A stretch of DNA of 64,000 bases from Isoetes taiwanensis (lineage: Eukaryota; Streptophyta; Lycopodiopsida; Isoetales; Isoetaceae). The stretch's first letter is position 1. Each line of letters starts with the position of its first letter. Below the pieces are notes generated by a model. That model did not search any database. It saw nothing but the letters and a program-made list of their open reading frames with translations, and was not told the DNA's origin. Where the stretch lies: assembly GCA_021234155.1 (NCBI GenBank), contig JAJEKV010000057.1:6541821-6605820 (forward strand), given 5' to 3'. Below are positions 33,186 through 46,670 of the stretch, piece after piece. A program made the position numbers and the translations under genes.

Positions 33186-33429
33186 TTGCCACATCTGTTG
33201 CCTAAGCATCTGGTCATTCTTTCCGGCATCTGAGCATCCCCGAGACCATGAAGAAGAAGGGAAAACAGGGAAACCCAGTTTGTAAACAGGAAAATGCAAC
33301 CTGTAAGAACTGGTCAAAAATCATGACACGGAATGTTGAACCGAACTTTTATTTCAAATTGGAGATGATGCCACATGGCATCGCCATATTAAACCTAACA
33401 AAAATGAGACTCAACTTCCGTTTTGTGAT

Positions 33430-33557
33430 GTGGAACGGGAAGGGGGAGGGCATTCTTGCCAGCCCCCTGACCTGCGGAATTCGGAGCGTCGTTGAGGCAC
33501 GACCGAATTCTGCAGGTCAGGGGGCTGGCAAGAATGCCTGACCCCTTCTCGTTCCAC
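33430..33557. repeat. strong foldback hairpin (MITE or small-RNA precursor-like)
   Basis: 55-bp arms (33430-33484 and 33503-33557) around an 18-base loop pair without gaps at 50 of 55 positions. This includes 27 consecutive pairs starting GGCATTCTTGCCAGCCCC. The outer ends read GTGGAACG and CGTTCCAC. No clear target-site duplication was found next to the arms. Confidence 0.8.
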
Positions 33558-35010
33558 GACGTCAAGGAAAAATTTAACCGGATTCTACAGGTTTTCCATA
33601 GTGATTTGCCATTCTTGAGTAGAATAATTGCAGAAACTGCCGAAAGGCAAACCCACTTGCCTTGACGTATTCATCTTGGAGTGTTCTTTTTGAAGTCAAT
33701 CATCCACCCTTTTCCTTGCCATAATTATTTACAATCTAACCCTTTTCAATTGCCTTGCCATCTTTGTTCATCCGCGCTTTTTACTATAATTTATAGCAAA
33801 TTGGACTCAATTCCATTGGACTCTTTCTAGCTAATGTTTAGGAATACGGTTCAAGCAAATAATTGTTTAAGCCATCTAAATTACGATGATATATCTTTAA
33901 ACCATCTAAATCTTTGGTGTTATTATCTTTTTTTTAATGTGTACGTGTGTGTGTTTTCTTTTTCTTTTTCCTTCTATTCACTTTCTAAAACTTGGACTTA
34001 ACTCGAGGTCTTACAAGTGCTAGTTTAAGGTTTTAATCAGTAGAGCATGTTCCAAAACAACAACTTTGTGTTAAAGTTTGCTAATAAAATATTTCTAAAC
34101 TTCTCTTTGTTAGACGTTGATGCCTAATTTAGGAATTCTTCAAGGTCCAGTACTTTTTCTAGAGTTACAGGATTCGCACCGAGTAGTTGCAACCTATTAT
34201 TTGGCAAGCTTTTTCTTAAAAATGACCACTGAAAAGAGGCCATAACAAAAATTAAAAAGGGGGGAACCCTTTATTGTTCGAAGCATGAGCCTCTTACTTG
34301 GCCCAATATTTCCTCTAGCTACATTGTCCAAATTGAGTAATCATGTTATTACATATGTGAAATAGACAAGATGTGGCAAGCTAGCGCACCACCCGACCAT
34401 GAGCTCCCAGTAACCCAAGTAAACAAAATGGCATCTCTCAAGCAATATATATAGCTTGGCTACCCTTTCTCCCTAAAGGCTCTAAACTTGGATGACATTT
34501 TATCATAGAGGATCCCATATAAAGGTCCATGTTTATGGCATATTGCATTCCCTCTATCTTGCCATTAGAGTTGCAAAATGTGCTATCAAATGCCTTTGGT
34601 TATCCTAGCATAACCCTTCCTTGGCCCTCGTTTAAACCGATTAGTAGAAGCACGTTCTTGCACATCTTGTTGCCCCTTGACTTCCCTTGCCTTCTAGCCC
34701 TTATATTCTTTATCACATTGCCAGAACCCATAAAACATCCCCCACAAGTTTTGTTGACAAACTTGATCAAAATTTGTTTTCAGCCACTAGTGGATTTATT
34801 TATCAGAAATTGTTTCCAATTTAGACTTCGGAGTCATCAATCAATTTTAATTCGTGTGTGAGGTAAGTCTTTACATCGATAAGTTTTTGGAAAGAGACAT
34901 TTGGCTATAACGTGCCTTTTCCAACCTCACCAGCTGAAGATCCTTTTTATGCGTATCTTTCTTGAAGTGGCCCTTTTGGATCCTCATCCATACCCAATGA
35001 AAAGACATTG
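33558..35010. other. intergenic, no gene seen
   Basis: AT-rich DNA with no convincing ORF on either strand. The 110-codon frame at 34529 looks like a chance ORF. Confidence 0.5.
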
Positions 35011-35150
35011 GTTGTCAAATTAGAATTTGAGATGTTACAAGCGATAATTTAAAGTCTTAACCACTAGAACATCTTAGGAACGAAGGTTGTCAAATTGGAA
35101 TTTGAGATGTTGCAAGCATTCAAAGTCCTAGCCACTAGAACATGCCCTAA
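35011..35150. repeat. imperfect tandem duplication of about 70 bp
   Basis: Two units start GGTTGTCAAATTAGAATTTG and GGTTGTCAAATTGGAATTTG, and both end with an ACTAGAACAT string. They differ by a few substitutions and a short indel. Confidence 0.6.
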
Positions 35151-35184
35151 GGGACATTTCAGAACAACTTTCTATTAAGGGAGG

Positions 35185-36447
35185 GAAACCCTAACTTGCC
35201 CATTTTTCGTTTCTAGGGTTTTAGAACTCTGTTTTGGCTGCCTCAACAGCCAAAACCGCCTCCCAGACTCTGCTGGAGAGAATTGCAACCTTAGTTTCCC
35301 TTGACTCGAGCGTTTCAGCAGGATGGTCGAGTCAGGTCAGGAGGAGCCACTCAAGGATCAGGTATTTGGCCAATTAGATAGTCTAAACCCTATTTCAGTC
35401 GTAGAATCAGTAGGTTTAGCCTATTAAATTGCCCATAGCAGCCTTCTAGATCTCTAGATACCAGCCTCTAACTAAAGAACCTAACTCTATGATATAGATT
35501 AGATATAGTTCTTTAGTTCTTCTGTGATGTATATGGATGATGTATCTCTATGAACTCCTTGTATTGGGAAGGGGGGGTAGAGACCTAAAGCTTGGTAGTA
35601 GATGCTCCTAGATTAGCCTCTCTAGCACATTATAGATTCGCCTGGGTGGTACAAGAGCCACACACGTTTGTGGGTGAAGGGGCGACCGGGCTAAGAAGGA
35701 GGTTCATGTTCTGACTCTTGAACGATCCCTCTGGTGTGTAAGGCCTACCGGGGATCATTGTGACTAGGTCTAATGGCTTACCACTGAGTGCGGGTGAGGC
35801 ATGGACTCGACACCCGTGAAGTGGTGTACACTTTCCGGTGGGTTCACGAATATGGGCAAAGGGCCCTCTAGTCACCTTGAGTCGGCATGTAGATCTCCGG
35901 AGGGAGTGATCCCTTCCCCCCCCATCGGGCCGGGAGGATGAAACCGGGGAATAGCCCTTTTGGCTATGCATCCGTGAACTCTGATCGAGTCCCGACACTT
36001 TTCACCTACTTTGCAAAGTGTGCAATGAGGGGCGGATGGAGTGGACAACCCTATGCCATGTTCATATGCCGCCCAAATCCATTGCCATGAATTCATCCCG
36101 GCAATGAACTCGGAGACCCAAGCCGCCGGTCATCCCCTTGAGTCCGAGCCTTGGGTAGAATTCCCCATATGTATTGTGCTCACCCCGCTTATGCGGATGT
36201 GATGGACCACCCTTCGAGGTGGATATGTGCTTATGTTATATAATCGACATGTATGTTTACGCCCGCAGCCTAGGTAGACCACGAGGGAGACGGGGTAAAA
36301 TGACCCCTTCACTCTTCCCACTTTGGAACCCGCGGTTCTGCGGTGTTATGTGGGAGGGCTCTGTACGCACCTGAGCTGGTATGGGGATGAACTCCCCGTT
36401 TGTATACTGCCGAAAGTAATCGTATAATGCAGTAGGGACGTCACAAC
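35185..36447 (+). repeat. truncated solo LTR of the B family
   Basis: From GGGAAACCCTAACTTG to GGGACGTCACA it follows the element B LTR in the opposite orientation (plus), missing about 300 bp at its start. No PBS follows its end, so it is a solo or 3' LTR remnant. It is more diverged than the LTRs at 8.8 and 20.4 kb. Confidence 0.8.
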
Positions 36448-36760
36448 CCAGGGGCGTGGGCCATTGAGGGAGGGGGAGCAGGGTATGGAGCTAGAGTACG
36501 TGAGTGGCCCTAGGGATCTGTAGCAGCATTTGGTAGGCGAAAATGCACATCCTGCCTCGGACTAGTCCTGCGGTTCCCTCTCGATGGCGGATGCTTCTAA
36601 CCTTGGCGAGCTCTTATCTGCGTGACTCTTATTGCTTTGGTGTGAGGTCTCTATCCACATACATGGACATCCCTTTCAACTGCTCGCCCTGACGCAATAT
36701 GGCACCCCGCACCTGTGCATCTACTACCATGAATATGACAATGCGGTTGTGATCAGGGCA
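36448..36760. other. spacer, no gene seen
   Basis: GC-rich DNA after the truncated LTR; nothing recognised. Confidence 0.4.
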
Positions 36761-37178
36761 TTAAGCACCGTGGCGACTTGCTCTTGCAAGGTGGACAGGC
36801 ACAGTGAACGTCATATAGTCGAGGATCTGGGTCCAGATTTGGTGAATGAGAATGTTCCCTTCTTCTTTCGATAGGCCTTGGATTACCACTCTCTGTCTGC
36901 GCTCCCGAAGTTCTGTGGCCTGGTCAATGTCAGACGTGGGCTGCAGCGTGTGCTGGGGTGGCGGTGGCATGGGGTGGCTTGGTGCTGTGAACTCTGGAGT
37001 TCAGGTCCTGTAGTAATTGCTGCTGCTTTGCCATCTCATGCATGCACTGCTGCAGAAGTTCATGAGCCTCTGCATGGAAGCCCTTGCCTTGCATGGTGAT
37101 GGCCGCTCGCAGTGGCAACTCTCGGTCTCGAGCAACGAGGCTGTACTCAAGTTCTAGCAAAATGAGGGCACTTCTCAT
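36761..37178 (-). pseudogene. weak ORF remnant, Gln/His-rich
   Basis: Two overlapping minus frames (37178-36930 and 36970-36761) contain HELLQQCMHEMAKQQQLLQD, a short coiled-coil-like segment, and RERRQRVVIQGL. A gag or LINE ORF1 remnant is possible. The family is not recognised. Confidence 0.25.
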
Positions 37179-37269
37179 GACTTGACTGTATCTGGCTCTC
37201 CTTCAAGGCGGCCTGCACTCCTCGTGTTGTATTGTTAGCCTCCTTAACCTCTAATTGAAGCTGAGAAAG

Positions 37270-37293
37270 ATGGATGGATGGATGGATGGATAG
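37270..37293. repeat. (GGAT)n microsatellite
   Basis: About six GATG/GGAT units. Confidence 0.85.
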
Positions 37294-38254
37294 TACTTTG
37301 TATATCATAAGTATGTGAATATCATTAGAATAGCTTCCTTAAGTTACTGTGAATATAATTAAAGTTGATGCATGTTCGTAATAACGTATCACATTGTAGG
37401 TGGAATAATGTAATATTCCCCTAGAGTATATGCTAAGAATACATACACTCTAGGACCACGTCACCGTACAAGGCTCGCCAACAGACTGATACTTGTTGAG
37501 AAGAGCCATACCTAGCATGGAGAGGCCAAGTTATTATGATAACTTAAGGAGGTCTATTTTCCAAGTGGACTCACACTATTGGTATCATATGACATGGATG
37601 CATCCTATTTGTGCCATGAAAGCCAATCATGTGGAACCCTAACCTATTTAGCCCCAAAAATCTAGACTAGGTCCACTTTTGTACTATCTTCTGTCAGCCA
37701 ATCTCAATCGTGTCAACAGTTTCAATTCAAGAAGTTATGGATATATCAGGAGCTGAAGGTAGCAACTCAAGGGCAGGGACTTGGAGTAGATAAATTGGTA
37801 GTTTGCACTCCACATAGGTTAGCATGTTGTATCTCTAGATAGCCACTCTAGAACTCACAATTCTCATCATGAACCCCAATCAATGAACTCTAACTATAAG
37901 TTAAGTGAATGTGTTTAGGATTAGTTAAGTCTATGTGATATTCTTTTTATGATGATGCTTGAACATGGTTTGCACCTCTTGTGTATGAGGAAACGTGGAG
38001 TAGAGATATATTAGTCATTATAGATGATGCTCTTAGCTTAGGTCCAATAATTAGGAGCTCGTAGAGGAAGGGACGAGATGATACCCCCATGTCCTCTACT
38101 AGCCTTCTTGGCCATTCAGGACGAGAGTTAAATAGGGGCCCACTCGATGGCAAGGAAGCTGAATGGAAAATGCCCCCATAGAGTATACAACATCTAGCAT
38201 ATGAGATGAAGGAGCATCGGAAATCTATATACGTAGAAGGATGGAGATAAATGC
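37294..38254. other. possible copia 5' region
   Basis: No coding signal. TATTGGTATCATATGACATG (about 37578-37597) resembles an initiator tRNA-Met PBS context (TGGTATCA), so an old copia 5' LTR edge may lie near 37580. This is tentative. Confidence 0.25.
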
Positions 38255-39383
38255 TTGATTACGACATACGTGGATGACTGTGTCATCTTTATTAATGACA
38301 AGGTTTGGATAAGCAAATGAAAAATGTCATTGAAAAGTCACTTCTAGATGACACGTGTGGGAAAGCTCAAAAACTATTTAGAATGGAAGTCAAAAGAAAT
38401 AGACTAAAGTGTATTTGACTCAAGCGCAATATACTAAGCAAATGCTAAATACGTTTAGAATGTTTAAATGCAATCCTGCTAAAATTCCCATTGCTTCTGA
38501 TCTAAGAATTAGCAGTAGAATGTGTCCTAAATCTGCATTGGAAGAAAAGAAAATGAGAACAAAGCCATATCATAAAGTAGTTGGCTATTTATATATGTTG
38601 CAAATTGCATCAAGCCAGATATCACCAAAACTGACAACTTTTAGCAGATTCAACAACAATCCATGCATACAACATTAGGTAGCTGCTAAACGAGTGTTGA
38701 GGTATTTGAGGGGGATCATGGTCATTTCACACAAAGCCGAACAAAGTGAGCTAATTGGCTATGCAGATGCTGATTGAGGGGCAGACGTAGATGATACAAA
38801 ATCTACATCTGGATGTTTGTGAGATAAAAAAAAAATAGCATGTCATGGGCAAACGAAAAATAAGAATGTGTTACACAATCAAGTGCAAAAACAAAATATG
38901 TGGCAGTTTTATTAGCATCATCAGAGATCACATGTTTAGTGAATTGGAGCATGCAGATAGATAGATGGATAGATAGGTAGATGATATTTTAATGCCTACG
39001 AGAAGCTATAGCTTATGAGACTATTTATAACACACCCAGATGGGCCCCCTCCATTGTACATGGCTGAAGCGGGTCCTTCCCTCACCAACTTTATAACGAT
39101 TCATGGTCATTTTCACAACAAGGTATTGAACTCGTGACCTTGTGCATGACAATTTAGAGTCTTAAGAAATCCACTTCTCTTTATCCTAATAACAAAAGTG
39201 GTCTGGCAATGAGTAAAAACAAAAAGCAGGTACATCATGAAGTTGAAAAAGAGAATTTGAAGTGAATCACATCCCCACAAACTTGCAGCAAGCAGACATG
39301 CTCATAAACATTCTGGTGGAGCCAAAGCATTTGGCTAAACGGCAAGTAGGAGTGTTGAATTGTAGAGGCTGACGGTGAGACTG
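38255..39383 (+). pseudogene. Ty1/copia RT-RNase H remnant
   Basis: Broken frames carry the copia RT end (YVDDCVIFIND, then IYLTQAQYTKQMLN and VVGYLYML, 38260-38600). RNase H follows (AAKRVLRYLRGI, IGYADADWGAD, then SWAN and KYVAVLLASSEI, 38685-38940). The C-terminal HIPTNLQQADMLI segment lies near 39270-39310, and TGTTAGATAC at about 39384 may start its 3' LTR. Several stops and frameshifts. The next element's LTR begins at 39530. Confidence 0.75.
38955..38985. repeat. (GATA)n/(GATG)n microsatellite
   Basis: About seven 4-bp units (GATAGATAGATGGATAGATAGG-like) in the copia remnant. Confidence 0.85.
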
Positions 39384-39529
39384 TTAGATACTAATAACCT
39401 CTAAAAGTATCTACATGGGGCCATTTTTGTGCAGTTGGATTGTAAGACCAGATAGTCATAGATGCAGATTAGAAAGCTGAATCTACAACGGGGCTTTTCA
39501 AAAAGTAACAAGGTGGAAACGAAAGTAGC

Positions 39530-42500
39530 TGTGACGTTCCACATATTTATATGGTGTATGTATAAATATACCGACACGTCACGGGCCGAGGATACGCCAT
39601 CATGGGGGTATGTAACCTAACCACAAAGGATTAATTTAGCTATGCTAAATTAATAAGGCTTTAATTAAGGGATAATTGCCTAATTAACTTAATTAAGCTA
39701 ATCAAATTAAGCTAATTAATTAATTAGTAGAGGACACCTGGCCAAACTCGATTGGCCAGAAGAAGGATGCTAATTTGAGGCAGCAAATTGGATCCCTATC
39801 CCAATTTGGCCCCAAATCGAACCCAGGAGCAGGATCAGTTGATTGCCCAGCCTACTCAAGCATGGAGATTCCACATGACAACGGTTCCAGTTGTAATTCG
39901 GGTTAGTGGATAGGTTAACTTGGGATTTCCAGGGCTAGCGCCTCTGCCAGGCTTCTTTGTTGATCTTTTGCTGTTGAATAACCCTTGTTTGATAGTTAGA
40001 ACTGTTCTCAGCTCTTGATTATGTGCTGTGATGGATGGATGTATCTTTGGTAGCATCTCTGTTAGTTCTTCCAGAAAACAGGGATTAAGGGGGGTAGAGA
40101 CCTCTGTAACCTATGCATATTTAGTATGCTTCTATTAGATCCGGTAATACCCATTAATTGCGGCATGTGTACAAGATCCCACCGAGCTGTGGAATCTATG
40201 GCATCATTGAAGCACCAGATAAGGGGCCGTAGTGATGAAGTGTGGGGTGGGGTCTCGCCTGAGCATAAAAGGCTACGGGAACTCCTTCAGTGAGCTAGGT
40301 CTAATAGTCAGTCACGTAGAGGGCCGGGTATGGGTCTGACACTCCCTGGGTACAGAGGTATGACCCATATGGGGCATCTTGTACTTTGAAGATAAAGTTA
40401 GGGGAGTAAGTCGGGTACGGAAGGAGATGCTGATGGATCTCCTCCTCTAGCTTACCCATGGATTCACTGCGACTCTGGAAGGGGACACTTCTCTGACCTG
40501 CCTCATCGGACCAGGGAGATGTAACCCGGAGTAGTCCCGAAAGGTGATTCCTTGGGATTGCGTCTCCGGAAGGCTACAATGGCGCCATAGCTTGATTCAG
40601 CTCATCTGCAAAGTGTGCAAAGGAGGGGCGGATGGAGTGGACAACCCGAGCCAATGTTCTATGCCAGCCACTGCCATGTTAACACTAGAGTTGTCTCAGG
40701 GACCTGTTTGGGTTCATCAACATGTATGGGTCCCTCAATTCCTTCTCTATATTAGGGCCTAGTTCTTCATGATACTTATGAGATTTTAAATATGAACACC
40801 TGAATCGTAAGACTAACTCGAAGTTGTACCACCATATTCGATGGCAAAATAAAATTCTTCACAAGTTTGGCACAATCGCACCTTGAAATACACTCAATTC
40901 AATGGTTTCGATGATATGATATAATCCCATGACACTCAACATGGAATACATATTTCAAAATAATATTAATTTTCTATGAACGTAGCCTATAAATGCTACT
41001 CATTTTTCAAATTTCATGTGATTTCATAAAAAATTGATGTATCAATGAGCAAATCATAATTTCAGTCCTTGAAAGACTCAGTCAAATCCCTAAGGAATTT
41101 CTGTAAAACAGACATCTAGGAACCATTTCATATCCATGATATTTGAAATCGAATAAGAATGTGAAGGTACTATCATTTTTCAATGGAAATAAATACTAAA
41201 TACTACACGTCTTGCTAAATGGATTTCATTTTTTTAAAAAGGGAAGTAATACAATGAATTTTCAAAATTTTGACCTTCGGGGGACCTAACTGGGTCCATA
41301 AAGAACTTTTGAACTTCAAATTTCAAGGAATTATTTCTCGAAAATTCTACCATAGATTTTTCTAATTCTTCTTGGATAGGCATATTCACCCCTTATTCCT
41401 TAATCTACACCGTACGTAAAGTTCCTCGTTTGTGGGGTATGCAAGTACAAAATTTGCTATACTGTATAACAAGATTCGCAAAATACTATAAGATTTCAAG
41501 CGGAATACTATATGGTGTTGATTTCGTACGTGCAAAATACAATAATGAGGGCTCTCGCTGCCCTACGTCACCCCCCGTGTGAATATGCACCCAAACTAAA
41601 GGGGGTTTAAGGGGGATTTTAATTTAAATGTGTTGGACCCAATGGTCGTGTTAATTAATGTCAATGGTAGTTATGTGTTGGTTGTTAATGTCAATGGTTG
41701 TTATGTGTTGGTTGTTATATGTTGGAGGATTTATGTGTTGGTTGTTATATGTTGGAGGATTTAATTTTTATATGTTGGATGTTAATGGGTTGTGTTGCAA
41801 AAAAAAATTTTTGGCCCCTTCGGGGCCTTAGGGACGTCACACCCCCCCGGTGTGACAAAAATTTTAGAATTCAAACCAGAAAAAAACTAGAATTCATTTG
41901 AGGCTTTCATCACCTGTAGCTTTTGAATTTCATCACAATAAAACAAATAGAACATAAGTAAAAGTTACCATAAAGATAGAGCAGATTGATCCCATTATTC
42001 TGAAAGTCATAAAGTTTGCAACACCCATACACAAACATTTTTCAACTGGAATTTAACAGCAGCCTTTGGCCTCCATGGATTCTTGTGGTGAGAAACCAAA
42101 GTGGGAAACTTTTCTGCTTGTTAGTACAAGGATCTAGAAGCCTTAAAATCTAAAAATGCATGGTAATTTTTTGCAAGCTTCATTCGGAATGAGCCATAAA
42201 ACAATATCCAATAGCTAACTCAGATTAATCAACTGGTAGGATGTGAAAGCCTACCAAACCCGGCCGGAAAATTGCTGCTTTAGCATAGATAACTTAACCA
42301 AACATATCCATATCATACACTATCAAAAAGATCTCGGAGAGAGCTTTCCAACGCAATAAACATCATCTCAAACAGAGCTCTGGATCAAAAGTTATGATAA
42401 GAAATGTGTTGCTGGTGGGGAAACTGCACTACATGCGCCCTTCAAGCCCTTCATGTGCCCATTATGCACCACACACACAAAAAGAGGGCTTTTGTTGTGA

Positions 42501-43413
42501 GCCATTGGTTGTTGACCATTATGCACCACACGCACAAAAAAAGGGCTTTTGTTGTCAGCCATTGGTTGTTGACCATTGGAAAAAAAAAGGCTAAAATCAA
42601 TGGCTCAGAAATGGTGCACTCTAGATGTACGCATTAGTACATCCATTTGAATACATCACGAAATCATAGGAAAACCTTAGTGAAAAGCGTACAAAAACAC
42701 AAAGAAAACCCCCTGTTATTATGCTACATATTCGTGATTTACAAGATGGAAGAATTAGAATTCCTAGGATATTTGCAAAATAATGTGAGAAATGTTAAAG
42801 ACTTTGAGAATAAACTTGACCCCTTTGCATTCGACTCCACATTATGTTTGGTAATAGAAGCTTTCTATATTTTTCATAAATTTTTTCTTAAATGTACACT
42901 CATGAAGGACAACATATTGTGAGTATGTAGGCAAATTCTTTATCTCGGAGCTATAATAGAATTTCAAAAAAAGTGTACGAATGAACCCATTTGGGTTCAT
43001 CAAGGGACAACTCTAGTGTTAAGATTCTGTCTGCTGATCTCCTGAGACCTAGCCGTCAGTCGATCCCCATTGGAGTCTGAGCCGGGGTAGAACCTTGGGT
43101 TTGGGATGTTTTCCTTAGCATTAGATATATCTTCTCTGTTGTTATCAGTTGGATGGATGTGCCACCCTTCGTGGTGGTTACTTATTATATGATTATGTTG
43201 TGTGCTAACCTTGTATTCACGCTTCCGCGGTATAGGAGATCCATTGAAGGTATGGACCGGAATGACACCTCCGTGTCCTTCCCCCGGGTATCTGCTATGC
43301 GGGTAGTCCGAGGTAGACGGAGGGCCCTGCTCATGGCGAGTTGATTGCCATGGGAAGGGGAAGTCCCTGTATGTATACGTCTGGAGTGCCGTATATGTTT
43401 AGGGAGCGTCACA
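39530..43413 (+). repeat. B2 5' LTR, split by a DNA transposon
   Basis: TGTGACGTTCC start and GAGCGTCACA end. The segments 39530-40682 and 43023-43413 align with the outer parts of the B LTR; for example, GGAGGGGCGGATGGAGTGGA at about 40622 matches 36027. The combined length fits the 1542-1589 bp of the B LTRs. Confidence 0.8.
40683..43018. mobile_element. non-autonomous DNA transposon, CACTAGAG termini, TTAA sites
   Basis: The ends are CACTAGAGTTGTC and its exact reverse complement GACAACTCTAGTG. TTAA flanks both sides (40679-40682 and 43019-43022). TTTGGGTTCATCA occurs near each end in the same orientation. No transposase frame is visible in 2336 bp. The inside is AT-rich, with a 57-bp tandem duplication (42461-42574) and a TGTTGGTTGTTA-type minisatellite (41640-41780). 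TTAA sites suggest a piggyBac-like mechanism, while the CACTA tip suggests En/Spm; the class is open. Confidence 0.75.
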
Positions 43414-43414
43414 G

Positions 43415-43426
43415 TGGTATCAGAGC
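43415..43426 (+). other. B2 primer binding site, initiator tRNA-Met
   Basis: TGGTATCAGAGC, one base after the LTR end. A full 12-base match to the standard site. Confidence 0.85.
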
Positions 43427-44151
43427 TGTGATTTTGGTTGACCGAAATCACAGCACTGACCAAATTTTTAACCGTTAGTTCGGTAGTTACGTGGGAGCTT
43501 AAGTTTAGCTGGACTGCCTAACTTTTTGGTGAATTAGTCTTTTTGCTAGGTGTATGTAATAAATTGTTTGAGATTTAGAAAGTTTAGGGTGGATTTGGTG
43601 GGGAAATGGTGTAATTAGAAGACCCAAGTTTGGATGGGCCGTAACTTTTAGTGGGTAGCTCAGATGGAGGCGAAAATTGTTCCAGCGGCTCCGGCACATC
43701 CCAAATACCCTAGGGGGCATGTTTTCCGAGGCAAAAACGATGACCCGAAGGCCCAAAGTCAAAAGGTGCGCTGACTGCGATTAGGGTGCTTAGAATCGAA
43801 AGTTATGAGCGTATTTCACACTCAGCGCACCTATATGGTCCGCCGTATAAAATACGCGTTTTTTTTTATAAAAAAAATAAAAATAAAAATAAAAAAATAA
43901 TGTATAAAGTTTTTTTTTAGGAAAAAAGTTTTAGTTTTCAAACTTGTGTCTTTGTTTGAAAGTGTGTTTCCCTTGTCGCCTTCCTTCCGCCATAGCCGCC
44001 AGATTTGAGCTCCAACGCCGCCATAGCCGACCTTGCTCTGCACCCTGTTTCTATCAAACCCTAGCGCCTCCACATAGGGTCTAGCGCCAACCTATTTTTT
44101 TTCCCAAGCGCCATACTTTCTGCTACTAGTGCCTACAACCATTTGTTCGCC
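43427..44151 (+). other. B2 leader before the H3-fusion ORF
   Basis: No ORF is recognised. A low-complexity A/T run lies at 43858-43905, just after GCCGTATAAAATACGCG (43842-43858), which could act as a TATA element. Confidence 0.4.
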
Positions 44152-45858
<1,707 letters not shown>

Positions 45859-46670
45859 CATTAAGTTTTTACTTTTTTTCTTAAACATTGTATAAACTTG
45901 ATATCAGTTATCGATGTAAACACTTTTTTTTTGGAATACGGAATTAAATTGTGCATTTTTTTTTTTTTTTTTTTTTTAGAAACGGCAGAGGAGTTATATT
46001 ACATGTAATACATAGTAATACAAAATGCACAGAGTAGAACTCTGTTATAAGGCCTTAACTAGGCCTGTCTCTCCAAAAGGAGGAAAATTCAGTTAAAAGA
46101 GAACACTGTTTTAAGGATTAGATCCAAAATATCGATAATTTAAAGTTCAAGTTTACTGCATAATACTGAAAATATAAGATAGTCAGGTTTTGTTGAGGCC
46201 TCAATCATCCCGAACTCCATCAAGAGTTATTACTGCAAAGGCATGGGTTGTGTTCTCGAAGAGCAGAGTGTCAAGTTCCACAGCCCCAAGCGCAGCCGAG
46301 TCCAGAATATAAAGTATCCAAGATTCTCTTGCACCAACACAAATTTTAAGCTTGTCCTCAAAGTACGGCTACCGAGATCCCCGCTTAAAAATTGCCGGAT
46401 ATCCTCGCCTCTCGTGATCTTCTCCAGTGTTTTAACCATGATGGTTTCCGTCTTTACCCAGAGCAAAGCTTCCAGAACTTCTTGATGAGTCATTGGCCAT
46501 GTATCCTCTGGTACCTCTCTCATGTGACCTCCTTCACGGTGTTTGTTGACCAGGTACTCTGCCATCACCAGCACAAAGATTATTAAAATAAGAAGAGAAA
46601 AATGCATAGAACCCTTGAAAGGATCCCAAACCATCCCAATTTTTGTCATAATTTGTTCCCCCTGCTCAAT

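Noticed and set aside
33248..33541. 97-codon plus ORF
   Set aside because: It overlaps the hairpin and has no recognisable domain.
34529..34861. 110-codon plus ORF in intergenic DNA
   Set aside because: Hydrophobic chance ORF in T-rich DNA, with no homologous pattern or promoter.
43415..43426. tRNA-Met gene
   Set aside because: Only the 12-base primer binding site is present, with no cloverleaf. No tRNA or rRNA gene was recognised in the window.
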